DNA of 64,000 nt from Triticum aestivum (lineage: Eukaryota > Streptophyta > Magnoliopsida > Poales > Poaceae): positions 132,778,979 through 132,842,978 of the forward strand of contig NC_057809.1 in the NCBI RefSeq assembly GCF_018294505.1, in the 5' to 3' direction. The position numbers and the translations under genes were made by a program. The notes under the pieces were generated by a model. The model did not search any database. It was not told where the DNA came from and was given only the letters and a program-made list of their open reading frames with translations. This document shows, one piece after another, positions 9,992 to 21,452 of the stretch (positions within the stretch are counted from its first letter, which is position 1; the number at the start of each line of letters is the position of its first letter).

Positions 9992-12900
9992 GCACATGGT
10001 TTGTAAAATTCTGGACGTAGTTTAAGCAGCACCGCCCAACTGTCCTTGACTGTGGACACGGCTATTCGAATAGTTTTACACTCTGCAAAGGTTGCACACT
10101 TTACCCACAAGACCCGGGGAACTTCCGTGTCATCCACGACCCACGGTACCTCAAGTACCTAGGGTAAGCACCCGATCACTATCTTTCCCTAGACGACACT
10201 AACAAGGAGTCCACTCGTTGTTCCATATCCTCACGATGTACATCATGTGAGACACACTCGAGATCGTAACATCCGACAGGGGACACAACAGCGTATCTGG
10301 TGCCCTATGAAAACAGTAATGGCCGCCCTACCTGGGACGACCACGTCCCGAGAGAGAGCACCAACTCTCCCCAGTCACTAGTAATGCGGGCTCCAAGCTA
10401 GTATCGGCCTAGGTAATCAATAATGCCCTTTCCCATACAAGGGTAGAGTGGTTGTGCATGTAAGGTTGGGACAGTCGACAAATCTTAAATCTAATCCGTT
10501 TTCGAAAGCAACACACACACTTTCCTCGGTACACCACTTCGTCATCAAGTGGTTACCCATCTCATTATCTCCTTCGGGCATAAGTGGCACCCAATGGGGT
10601 TTCCAAAAAGTCTTTTGAAAATACTTTGCTTCCTTCACCATGCATATTCCCGTCCCTTATTGCGTAGCAACTACTTTAGCATCCTATCTACTCCCACCGG
10701 CATAACCCTCATAAGAAGGTAGGGTCATGCACAATGCAAGTATCAATGAGGAAGTAAGGGTGGCAAACCACCCCATGTGGTCACCACGGTATCATGACTC
10801 CGATGCAAGCAATAAAAGTGCTATATGAAATGCATAAAAAGGGTTTCATAGACATGGTCAAAGGGCTGCTTGCCTGCCTCAACAAAGTCTTCTGGGTCTT
10901 CAAAGTCTTCTGGTCCAACTCCTTCGTCAGCAACGCAATCTATCGTCGCGAAAATAATAACGAGAAAAACAAGGCAATAATAAAACAGAAAACCAAGGTG
11001 CTCAGAAAAATGTCAACTCATTTTTGTTAAATACTAGGGTGAAAACTAAGAAGGGGAAAATTCCTAGTTTTGGATTTGGAGTCATGGAAACAGTGCTAGG
11101 AATTTTAAATGACAGGCATAAATGCTCAAATTCAAATTTAAATTTGAACAGTGAAGAAAATTGGTTTGATAAGAATGAAAACTGCACCAATAAATAGGTG
11201 GGATTATTACAAGAATTTAGGAACTGGAATTATTGCATTTGGATTAATATTTAGTCCAGAGGAATTTTTGGAAAAGTGACAGAAAAAGAAAAGGAAAAAG
11301 GGCTCTATGCCTGCTGGGCCAGAACCGCAGCGCAGCAGGCCCAGCCAGAGAGGCGGCCCAGCACACTGGTGCATGCACGCGCCAGGTTTAAACTTGACGG
11401 GCGGGGCCCAGACGTCAGCGATAGAGAGAGGGGCGATGGAGAGGAGAGGCTGACAGGCAGGGCCCGCCTGTCATCCCTAACCTTGCGACAGAGGGCCGAT
11501 GAGCTCAGCGGCGTCGATGTAGGGCACGGCGAGGTCGGGCAAGGGCACGGCTGGACTCAGCATCGAGTCACCGTTCGGTTGGAGGTGGTTGCGGTCGCCG
11601 GGGTGGCCTGGTTCGCCGGCGACGAGGAGGCACGGCGGAGGAGCTTCGGGCGTCGTCGGTTCCGGACATTTCCGGCTGCAAAAGAAGCGGGGGAGAGAGG
11701 GGAAATGATCAGGGGTGCTCGGGGGTTCCAGATCGAGGTAGAGGAGGAGCGGGGGAGGCCTGTACCTCGCGAACTCCGGCAAGCCGAAGCGGCGGAGCTC
11801 GAGCTCGATCTCGAGCTCGGGTGGCTCTAGAGAGGAACTGGGGGTGCAGGGGGATGATTCGGTGGTGCAGAGAGCAAGTGGTGAGGAGAGGAGAGCTCGG
11901 GGAGACCCTTAAATAGGCGGGCGACGGTCCACCGAGGACCCGTGCGCCGGCGAGCCTGCTGCGGTTGCTATGGGTCACGGGGGCGCGCGTGGGCATGTCT
12001 GGGGTGCTTGTGGGGTTGGTCTAGGGCGAGGGGAGAGAAGAGAGGGAAAGCAGGGGGCCAGGGCACCGCGTGTGCGAGCGCGCTCATTGGGGCGCTCGGG
12101 CGGCTGGCGTGCGTGCGAGCTGGGGCGAGAGGAGGGAGAAGGAGGAGGGGGCCGACCAGCTGCCGTGTTGCGGACGTCGAGGCGTCTCGTCGGGCGTGCT
12201 GGGGAGGCCCGAGGTGGCCGGGGGCGGTTGGAAGGGGGCGGCTATAGTGTGGGAGCACACTGTAGCGCACTCCAGAGCTTTCCAAATGGCCGGCATGGCC
12301 ATTTTCTATGTAGTGTGGGCACGGCCAAAGGTGTCTGGTGGTTCTAGGGGGGAGTAAAGAATGGGGGAGGGGCATTGGATGCCCTGGGTGGCCACTGGGG
12401 TGAGGACGGAGGTTGAGGGAGAGAGGGAAATGGGTTGTCCAGAGAGAGATAGTGGGGTTTTACCCCTCCAATAATTGAGTTGTGGATTTGCCATTGTTAC
12501 TGGAACTGCAAGGGGACTAGGAGGGGCTGTGGTAAAACTTTGAGCCCATACAGATTAGTGGAAGAGGTCAAAAATGGCATTTTGGAAAGGTGTCAGAAGG
12601 TGTTTGATAATGGTTTGGGCCAGCAGATGATTTCCAATTGCCATGAGACTCCACAGGGTGAAAAGAAACATATAATTAGGGCCTTCCACCAATTTGGAGC
12701 TTATTTGGGCAAAGTTGCCAATGCAACTTTTGTAATCCCTAGAAATTAGTAGAAATGAACTTGTGTAGATCTAGTTGAGAAAATCACTTCCCCTTGATGC
12801 ACCACTTGGTTTAGTGGCCTCATTTGGTCATGTGAACATGCTCACCAAAAGTTGGGGTCAAGGGGAGAAAGTTGGTAGTACAAACTTGTTCCAATTTGAC

Positions 12901-13656
12901 TCTGGTCAGAGAGGGTTTTGGGGCATTTTGATGAGCCAAAATGACCTTGATTGATATGAGGCTTTGCAAGGTGATCACAATATGTATTTGTGACTTGCTC
13001 GATTTTCCTTCGATTTTTATGAAAATATTTCCTGTAGAAATATTTCAAATCCTTGAAATGGGCAGAAATGGTTTTGGGAGGTTTTGTCCAATATTTTGAA
13101 CATGACCATGTGTTGAAACTCTTATATATGGAAAATATATGTCCACTGAGTTTCCCTGATTTTTGTCAAATATTTTTGAAACAATAAAATAATTTTTTCC
13201 TATTAAAGACCATTTCTGGCCTTAAGAAAAAGCTTTTAAATAAAATAGGAAAATAACTTTTAAAATTATATTTTTGTGGTTTATGGGAATCCTATATCTA
13301 ATAGGTTTCAAATATACTCTTTGAAATATTTTTTATACCCCAAATCAAGTACTTGTAGTGCAAACCTCAATTCAGGGGTTTTTGGGAAACTAATTTTTGA
13401 AAATACTATTTGGCCAAATTATTTTTGTAAGAAAATACTATATTGCACTATACACATGGCATGATCATTGGGCAGATGTTTGGAGTAGGGAGATGAAGTA
13501 CAGAAGGTGGAGTAGTTGACTTTAAAGAGCACTTGAAAATCACAGAGAGAAAACCAACTCCAAAATAAAAAGGCAAATAATGCAAAAGTTTTTGTTGGTC
13601 CAAATTTTCATGATTTACTAGTGCAAATGAAATGTTACAAAATGCAGGGTGTGACA
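9338..13656 (-). repeat. 3' LTR of element C
   Basis: This LTR is 4319 bp. The minus strand begins TGTCACACCCTGC and ends GGTCCCCACA. It pairs with the split LTR at 19442-21405 plus 33191-35308. A minus-strand TATA-like CTATTTAAGG lies at 11907-11916, followed (toward lower coordinates) by a GC-rich transcribed region. ORFs visible inside, including a 184-codon one at 11276-11830, are shadows of GC-rich DNA without family features. A (CA)n tract sits at 9958-9995. Confidence 0.92.
9958..9995. repeat. (CA)n microsatellite in the 3' LTR of C
   Basis: An uninterrupted ac run of about 14 units ends in (gcac). The same place in the other LTR (about 20060-20078) has only about six units, so the tract expanded or contracted after insertion. 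Confidence 0.85.
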
Positions 13657-13671
13657 GACCTACCCCCCTTA
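13657..13671 (-). other. Polypurine tract of element C
   Basis: On the minus strand TTGTAAGGGGGGTAGGTC lies directly against the 3' LTR start TGTCACACC. It is preceded by the hairpin AATCTCG-GGGA-CGAGATT (13676-13693), which also encodes the last pol residues NLGDEI. Confidence 0.85.
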
Positions 13672-13675
13672 CAAG

Positions 13676-14152
13676 AATCTCGTCCCCGAGATTCCTAAAC
13701 TATGCTTTAAAGAGATACGGAAACTCGGATCTAAGGTAGTCTTCACGCTCCCAGCTTGCTTCTGCTTTAGTGTGGTTGCTCCACTGGACCTTGAAGTACT
13801 TAATGGTGCGTCTTCGAGTGTGTCATTCAGCTTCGTCCAAAATGCAGATGGGCCTCTCACAGTAGGTTAGATTAGGCTGAAGGTCAGTGGCTTGGTGATC
13901 GACGTCCTTATAAAGATCATGCTTGTCTGGAACTTGGAGACACTTCCGAAGTTGTGACACGTGGAATACATTGTGCACATCGGATAGTTCAGGTGGTAGT
14001 TCCAACTGGTAAGCCAGTTCTCCTCGTCGTGCGGTGATCTCGAAGGGGACGATAAATCTTGGTGCGAGCTTTCCCTTAACGTGGAAACGCTTGGTTCCCT
14101 TAAGAGGAGTTACTCGTAGGTATGCATGGTCTCCGACTTGGAAGTCTACTTG
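13676..14152 (-). pseudogene. Integrase C-terminus and chromodomain of element C
   Basis: After the stop at 14153 the pol frame continues with a GPY/F-type module (QVDFQVGDHAYLRVTPLKG, then ELPPELSDVHNVFHVSQLRK), followed by a chromodomain-like part read across about 13690-13850. Its core residues include IKYFKVQWSNHTKAEASWER, matching the usual 'VkW.g....eATWE' pattern, and the frame ends in NLGDEIL next to the PPT. Chromodomains direct chromovirus integrase to marked chromatin. A frame change near 13830-13860 separates the GPY/F part from the chromodomain. Assignment by motif. Confidence 0.78.
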
Positions 14153-15565
14153 TTAGCGACGAGTGTCAGCATAGCTCTTCTGTCTCGACTTGGCGGTCTT
14201 CAGTTGCTCTCTGACTAGCTGAACTTGCTCTTCTGCTTCACGGAGGATATCAGGCCCAAATACTAGTCCTTCTCCGGTTTCTGACCAATTGAGGGGTGTG
14301 CGGCACTTCCGTCTGTATAACACCTCAAATGGTGTCATCTGAAGGCTTGACTGATAATTGTTGTTGTAGGAGAACTCGGCAAAAGGGAGGCAATCTTCCC
14401 ACCTAGCTCCATATGCTAAGACACAGGCTCGGAGCATGTCTTCGAGTATCTGATTCACTCATTCTGTCTGACCTTCGGTCTGTGGGTGGAAAGCAGTGCT
14501 GAAGGACAACTTGGTCCCCATGGCCTCTTGGAACTTCTTCCAGAACCTTGAGGTAAACTGGGTTCCTCGATCTGACACAATCTCCTTGGGAACACTATGA
14601 AGACTTACGTTTCTGTTGATGTATAGAGTCGCTAGCTGGTTGCCATCATAGGTAGTCTTCACAGGAATGAAATGGGCTGCTTTAGTCAAATGATCGACTA
14701 TGACCCAGATGGAGTCATGTCCCTTGTTTGACCTAGGTAGTCCAGTGATGAAATCCATTCCGACTTTATCCCATTTCCACTCGGGAACCTTGAGTGGTTG
14801 GAGCAATCCAGCAGGTCGCTGATATTCAGCTTTGACCCTTTGGCATACATCACACTTTGCAACATAGGTGGCAATCTCCCTTTTCATCCCGTGCCACCAA
14901 AATCTTTCCTTCAGGTCGTGATACATCTTGGTCCCTCCAAGATGGATGGAATACGGGGTGTCATGAGCTTCTTGCAAGATCAAGTTCTTGAGCTCAACCT
15001 TGTTGGGTACGCAAATTCGATTCCCAAACCACACAATCCCTTGCTCATCCTCTGAGAATCCTGGGGCCTTGCCTGCCTTGATCTTCCTCTTGATGCCTAC
15101 AATACTTTCGTGTCCCTTTTGAGCTTCCTTAACGTCATCCATCAGGGTAGGCTTGACTTCGAGGTTGGCCAAGAATCCTGGTGCAACCAGTTCCAACCCG
15201 AAGCTTTCAAGTTCTTCATACAAGGCGGGTAGCCTTTCCTTAAGCATAGTATTCAAGGAACAAGCATTCTTGCTTAATGCATCTACTACCACATTAGCCT
15301 TCCCAGGGTGGTATTGAACACTGAGGTCATAATACTTGATCAACTCTAGCCACCTTCTCTGCCTCATGTCCAATTGCTTTTGAGTGAAAATATACTTCAG
15401 ACTTTTGTGATCCGTGTATATCTCACACCGCTTCCCTAGGAGGTAATGCCGCCATGTCTTCAGGGCATGAACCACTGCTGCTAATTCAAGATCATGAGTA
15501 GTATAGTTCTCTTCATGAGGCCGTAGTTTCCTTGAAAGGTAAGCTACGACTCGGCCCTCTTGCAT
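14153..15565 (-). pseudogene. RNase H and integrase core of element C
   Basis: A frame opens at 15565 ([20 protein letters not shown]) inside RNase H; the Asp-containing start of RNase H is lost at the junction with the RT frame. Typical RNase H motifs are [20 protein letters not shown] and [12 protein letters not shown]. Integrase follows: an HHCC-like region with [18 protein letters not shown], then the catalytic core [11 protein letters not shown] (first Asp) and [16 protein letters not shown] (second Asp), with the catalytic Glu expected at [11 protein letters not shown] stop at 14459-14461 interrupts the conserved GQTER-VNQ: the Arg codon reads TGA, consistent with CGA to TGA deamination. 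The frame continues to the next stop at 14153. Inactive. Confidence 0.88.
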
Positions 15566-16950
15566 CAGGACACCTCCCAGTCCGGTTCTTGACCATCACA
15601 ATATATCACAAATTCCTTGTGTATATCTGGTGTGGCCAGAACTGGGGCAGTGGTCAATCTCTTCTTCAGCTCCTGGAAGCTTTCTTCGCACTTCGGCGTC
15701 CATTCAAACTTCTTGTCCTTCTTCAAGAGCTGGGTCATGGGTCGGGCAATGCTTGAGAATCCTTCAACGAACTTGCGGTAATATCCTGCGAGTCCGAGGA
15801 AGCTTCTGACTTCCTTCACATTGCTTGGGGATTGCCATTCAGTCACGGCTTTAATCTTAGTGGGATCGACCGACAATCCTTCTTCGGTCAAAACATGACC
15901 CAAGAATCCAACTTCACGCAGCCAAAATTCGCACTTGCTGAACTTGGCATACAGTTGGTGCTCTCGAAGCTTGTCTAGGACCATCCTCAAGTGTTGCTCG
16001 TGCTCTTCTTTCGTCTTCGAGAAGACAAGAATGTCATCAATGAAGACAACGACAAACTTGTCCAAATATTCCATGAAGACCTTATTCATGAGATACATGA
16101 AGTAAGCTGGGGCATTGGTCAATCCAAAGGACATGACCGTGCACTCATACAGGCCATATCTAGTTACAAATGCCGTCTTCGGAATATCTTGAGGTCCGAT
16201 TTTCAGCTGGTAGTACCCAGATCTGAGGTCGATCTTGGAGAACACCTTGGCCCCATTGAGTTGATCAAACAGATCTTCAATCTTGGGAAGTGGATACTTG
16301 TTCTTGATTGTAACTTCATTGAGGGAGCGGTAGTCAATGCACAAGCGGATGGTACCGTCCTTCTTTGCCACAAACAGAACAGGTGATCCCCAAGGGGTGG
16401 CACTAGGGCGGATAAATCCCTTCCTCAACTGCTCTTCTAGTTTCTTCTTCAACTCTGCTAACTCTTCCGATCCCATTCTATAAGGCTTCTTATAGATGGG
16501 TCCTGCTCCGGGTATGAGCTCGATGATGAACTCAATGTCTCGGTCAGGAGGCATTCCCGGTAGCTCCTCAGGAAAGACATCGGGGTATTCGCATACTACC
16601 GGCACTTGCTCCAATCCAACTTCTGACAGACAGTTGACTTGGGCGCCTTGAGCAGGGTTGGGAGCAAACTTAACTTTGACTCCTTGGTCATTGGTCACAG
16701 TGACGGTTCGGTTGGCGCAATCTAACAAGCCTTGGTGCTTGATGAGGCAATCCATTCCTAAGATCATATCCAAGCCTTGCGATCTTAAGATGATAAGGTC
16801 TGCTAGGAAGTCTACCCCATTAATGACAATCCTGACTCCTTTACATCCTATCTTGGCTCTCATCTCTGCTCCGGGGGTTTGTACCACCATAGGGTTATTC
16901 AGGGGTGTAGGGGTCATGCCACTTTTTAATGCAAACTCTTGTGTGAAAAA
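15565..16950 (-). pseudogene. Protease remainder and reverse transcriptase of element C
   Basis: This is the pol frame directly after the stop at 16951. It begins with the rest of the retropepsin ([20 protein letters not shown]) and then the full [94 protein letters not shown] and the catalytic [11 protein letters not shown], then KCEFW and the connection to RNase H (FVIYCDG). The reading frame breaks at about 15565-15590, within the RNase H start. Motifs and spacing are those of chromovirus-type Gypsy pol. Without the frameshift and stops it would be a full-length polyprotein. Confidence 0.92.
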
Positions 16951-18186
16951 TTAATGCGTGGCTCCAGAATCAAACAAGACAGTTGCAGGTGCTGAGTTAA
17001 CAAGGAACGTACCCAGCACGACGTCCGGGTCTTCCTGGGCTTCTTCTGCAGTGACATGATTCACACGACCCTTGTCGTTGTTGGGCGGGTTGCGGGGAGC
17101 TTGGTTCCTTGGTGGCATTCCACGGCCTTGCCCTGGGTTCTGCGCATTGGGGCGCGGGGCGTCAGGCTTCTTGTTGGGGCAATTCTTGGAGTAGTGTCCT
17201 GGCTGACCACATCCGAAGAAAGTGACTTGATTGGGGTTGCTACTCTTGCCGGAATTGTTATTAGGGTTGTTGGAAGCTAGCCTGGGGTTGGCATACTGCT
17301 GAGGCTGATAGTTGGTGCGGGGTGCAAGGGCTCTTGGCTGCTGATAGGTTGGCTTGACCGGGGTTGGCTGCCACGGGCGAGGCTTCTGGTTGCGGGAGCT
17401 ACCCTTGCTGATCATCTTGCACTTACGAGTATCGTCCAAAGCATGTTGCTTGTCCTCAAGCATGAGTGCCTTGTTCACCAGACCAGGAAAGGTTGGGCAG
17501 TCACAGACAACAAGCGAGTACTGCAGAGTCTGGTTAAGGCCTTCCATGAAGCGCTCCCTTTTGGCAACATCAGTGCTGACATCCTCAGGAGCATACCTTG
17601 AGAGAACACTGAACTTCTGCATGTACTCGTTGACAGTGCTACTTCCTTGCTTCAGGGCTCGGAACTCACGCTTCTTGATGTCCATGATTCCGGAAGGAAT
17701 GTGGGCCCTGCGGAATTCTGCCTTGAAGTCATTCCAAGTGATGTTTTGCTCAGCATGCATGGCCTTGAATCCATCCCACCAAGCTCTAGCAGTTCCCCCG
17801 AGACAGTGAGCAGCATACGCCACCTTCTCACGGTCCTCAGTGCACCCGACTAGTTCCAGCAGATCCTCAATGGTGCGGACCCAGTCGTCTGCATCCAGGG
17901 GTTTAGCAGTCTCGATGACGGTGGGTGGCGCATGCTTCTTGAACTCCACCAACGTGGAACGTCCATTGCCGTTTCCCGCCGGCTGGCGATTGACAGCTTG
18001 AGCAATCATCTGGAGGGCTGCAGTGTTGGCTTGGCGTTCCTCTCGGAAGGCTTGGAGAAGATGAGCCATGTCCATGTTTGGAGGTGGTGGCAGTGGTGGA
18101 GCTTGTCCTTGGGTTTGGTCCTGACTGGCTCCTGCTCCGTCTTCTTGCTGCTGGGTAGAGGTACCAGTACGTGTTACAACAGGCAT
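16951..18186 (-). pseudogene. Gag and N-terminal protease of element C
   Basis: A 411-codon frame starts MPVVTRTGTSTQQQEDG. It has a proline-rich N-terminus, the capsid-like core (ADDWVRTIEDLLELVGCTED, AYAAHCLGGTARAWWDGF, EFRRAHIPSGIMDIKKREF, VNEYMQKFSVLSRYAPED) and a zinc knuckle at about residue 330 reading FFGCGQPGHYSKNC. The first Cys of the CX2CX4HX4C knuckle is Phe, so it is defective. The frame enters protease (ATVLFDSGATH) and stops at 16951-16953 where a Ser codon is expected. Gag packages genomic RNA through the knuckle. It lies about 325 bp downstream of ORF0 on the same strand. Confidence 0.9.
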
Positions 18187-18510
18187 CCTGTTGGAGCGGT
18201 CAAGGTCTCATGATTGGGAAAGATGAGGGAGAGCAATATAGATGGGATGCCTAGTAAGGGGGTCGGTATGACACTAATTATTTTCATGCAAGGGCCAAAA
18301 GGCCAAACACATTCATTAAAATCCAAATGGGTGATGTAGTCGCTTACAAATTCCCGAAGGAAGGCACGACGTCCATCAAACACATCAAAAGCAAACACAA
18401 CACTACATGGTTTCATATGAACCATTACAAGGACTCGACTTCGCATAGGGGTACACGACCTATCCTACCATAGGGGTTACTAATGGGCATATCCGGGTTG
18501 CGAATGATGC

Positions 18511-19277
18511 CTAAGTGGTGGAATGCTCGGCCGCGTAGTCTAGCTCTTCTGGGTCCTCCTCCTCGTCATCTGTGGCCTGACTTCCTTCATTTCTTGAAGG
18601 GGTGGGGGAGTGGAGGAGCTCAACGCGACGTTGCTTTGCCGGTGGTGTGAAGAGCTTGCGGTAATCCCTTGCGCTCATGCAGTGCTGATGTGGTGGTTCC
18701 CCATCCTTTGGGGGTCTTCCACCTCGGTATGCGATTGTGGGCTGTCCAGGGGGAGCACCTTCCTTCTTGATCTTATCCATCTTCCCTTGTGCTTGGAGAA
18801 GAAGTGCCTTGGTCTCATGAAGTTCCTTTCGGAGCTCCATTGATTCCGAGGCCAAGTGTTGTGCCAAACTATCGGCACAAAGGCTGAAGTAGGTCTGGAA
18901 TCGGAGTGGAAGTCCTTCTTCTAATGGTGGAGCAGGTGCACTGCACTCATCCTCACCTTCCTTCCGATAAGGCAAGAAGCGGGTTGCCAACTCGTCTGCA
19001 TCTCTGGAAGAAGGTCTCGGAGGCGGGTGAGTGCCTTGAGGGTTGCCGTCTCGACGGCATGAACCAGTGTTGCCATTTGGGATCCCTCGAAGAACCAACT
19101 TGTTGGAGAGTCATTGGCCCTCACGATCACTTCCACATGATACTCCGTCTCGGTGTCATTGATCCAATGCTCATGGTAGGTGAAAATGGGGGCTCGGTAA
19201 AACCGGCACTTCTTGAGGCTATCCTCGAGAAGCACGGGAAATCCAGTGGTCAGGAAGTCTTCGGGTATGGCAGCCAT
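18511..19277 (-). pseudogene. ORF0 of element C: unknown leader protein related to the two ORFs of element D
   Basis: This lies between PBS and gag, starting MAAIPEDFLTTGF (ATG 19275-19277). A first frame carries residues 1-92; near 19005-19012 a one-base loss moves the frame to one ending at 18511. The joined reading aligns collinearly with D's ORFs: P30.F, Y46HVEVIV, F63.G65, A74..TATLKALTRLR, then ATRFLPYRKEG and a helical, coiled-coil-like stretch (SLAQHLASESMELRKELHET). Spacing of the P-x-Y, beta-like VEVIV, FxG and Ala-rich helix elements resembles a double-stranded-RNA-binding domain, but its basic KKxAK motif is missing. I do not recognise a named family. Role unknown; position suggests an accessory packaging or silencing-related protein. 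Confidence 0.6.
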
Positions 19278-19424
19278 CTACAAAGGTGGAACGGGAGAGG
19301 TCAATATGGAATTATATCTTGGGTTTGGTAAGCTTAGAAAAGAAGAGGAGTATAGAGGGTTTTTGCACAACGGGTTTTATCCTAACTAACGCCTATGCTA
19401 TCTAAGGCTTCCTACAGTCAGGAT

Positions 19425-19437
19425 GGCTCTGATACCA
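19425..19437 (-). other. Primer binding site of element C (tRNA-Met type)
   Basis: The minus strand reads TGGTATCAGAGCC, complementary to the 3' end of initiator tRNA-Met. It lies 4 nt inside the 5' LTR, which begins at 19442. Confidence 0.93.
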
Positions 19438-19441
19438 GCTC

Positions 19442-21405
19442 TGTGGGGACCCCGACTCATAAGTCATGATCACCGAATGCACGTGTACAGTAATCCCAGA
19501 GATCAATGCTCACTGAACACACAGAAGCTGAATAACAAGAGTCTCACATCCATACATATCGTCTTACACAAATTATGACCATTATGGTCAAGTCTTACAT
19601 AGATAAAGCCACGAGGGCTGAATATTGAATAAACTTAAGCAGCGGAAATCTTTCGTCGATAAGTAGAACCCATGCCATCTGCCTTAACCCTATAGGCATT
19701 CTGACTGGGAAACGTCCTAGTTCGCATGTTCGTCTCCAAAGAACTCTTCTTCGAACTCCTGTTCTTCCATGCCTGGCCAATAAAATAACCAGTGGCAAGC
19801 CAATGAGTACTTTGAATGTACTCGCAAGCAACCCATGATTGGAACAAGGCACAATAATGCAATGATATAGCACTAAGTAGGTAGTTTGCAGAAGGCTAGT
19901 TTTGAGTGCAATGGCATGATCTATCAACCTGTAAAGTATGCATCATGAGAGTACATATATCCGTATGAACAAGTTACAGATATCAACATAAACAGAGTTG
20001 GACACCAATCCAACTTGATCATCGTGTCAAGTCATCTGATTTAACCCATTTAGCTTCATCAACACACACACACGCACATGTGGTTTGTAAAATTCTGGAC
20101 GTAGTTTAAGCAGCACCGCCCAACTGTCCTTGATCGTGGACACGGCTATTCGAATAGTTTTACACTCTACAGAGGTTGCACACTTTACCCACAAGATCCG
20201 GGGAACTTTCGTGTCATCCACGACCCGCGGTACCTCAAGTACTCGGGGTAAGCACCCGATCACTATCTTTCCCTAGACGACACTAACAAGGAGTCCACTC
20301 GTTGTTCCATATCCTCATGATGTACATCATATGAGACTCACTCGAGATCGTAACATCCGAGAGGGGACACAACGGTGTACCCGGTGCCCTGTGAAAACAG
20401 TCATGGCCGCCCTACCTGGCACGACCCCATCCCGAGAGAGAGCACCAACTCTCCCCCGTCACTAGTAATGCGGGCTCCAAGCTAGTATCGGCCTAGGTAA
20501 TCAATAATGCCCTTTCCCATAAAAGGGTAGAGTGGTTGTGCATGTAAGGTTGGGACAGTCGACAAATCATAAATCTAATCCATTTTCGAAAGCAACACAC
20601 ACACTTTCCTCGGTACACCACTTCGTCATCAAGTGGTTACCCATCTCATTATCTCCTTCGGGCATAAGTGGCACCCAATGGGGTTTCCGAAAAGTCTTTT
20701 GAAAATACTTTGCCTCCTTCACCATGCATATCCCCGTCCCTTATTGCGTAGCAACTACTTTAGCATCCTATCTACTCCCACTGGCATAACCCTCATAAGA
20801 AGGTAGGGTCATGCACAATGCAAGTATCAATGAGGAAGTAACAGTGGCAAACAACCCCATGTGGTCACCACGGTATCATGACACTGATGCAAGCAATAAT
20901 AGTGCTATATGACATGCATAAAAAGGGTTTCATAGACATGGTCAAAGGGCTGCTTGCCTGGCTCAACAAAGTCTTCTGGGTCTTCAAAGTCTTCTGGTCC
21001 AACTCCTTCGTCAGCAACGCAATCTACCGTCACAAAAATAATAACGAGAAAAATAAGGCAATAATAAAACAGAAAAACCAAAGTGCTCAGAAAAATGTCA
21101 ACTCATTTTTGTTAAATACTAGGGTGAAAACTAAGAAGGGGAAAATTCCTAGTTTTGGATTTGGAGTCATGGAAAGAGTGCTAGGAATTTTAAATGACAG
21201 GCATAAATGCTCAAATCCAAATTTAAATTTGAACAGTGAAGAAAAGTTGGTTTGATAAGAATGAAAGCTGCACCAATAAATAGGTGGGATTATTACAAGA
21301 ATTTAGGAGCTGGAATTATTGCATTTGGATTAATATTTAGTCCAGAGGAATTTTTGGAAAAGTGATAGAAAAAGAAAAGGAAAAAGGGCTCTGTGCCTGC
21401 TGGGC
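19442..21405 (-). repeat. 5' LTR of element C, U5-side part
   Basis: This aligns with 9338-11318 of the 3' LTR from tgtggggacccc onward, with scattered substitutions. It ends at the complex junction with element D. Confidence 0.9.
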
Positions 21406-21452
21406 TCACTTAAAATTTTTGGAAAAGTGATAGAAAAAGAAAAGGAAAAAGG
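21402..21452. other. Rearranged junction between C and D
   Basis: At 21401-21418 C's LTR switches to 'tgggctcacttaaaattt', a D sequence that recurs at 21496-21513. It then switches back to 39 bp of C (21414-21452, a copy of 21349-21387) and finally into D at gaaaaagg. Each switch falls on a short shared sequence (tgggc, aattt, gaaaaagg). Confidence 0.85.

Noticed and set aside
11276..12375. ORFs of 95-184 codons in the LTR of C
   Set aside because: Same reason: GC-rich transcribed LTR region, no conserved motifs, and frames differ between the two LTR copies (33070-34147).
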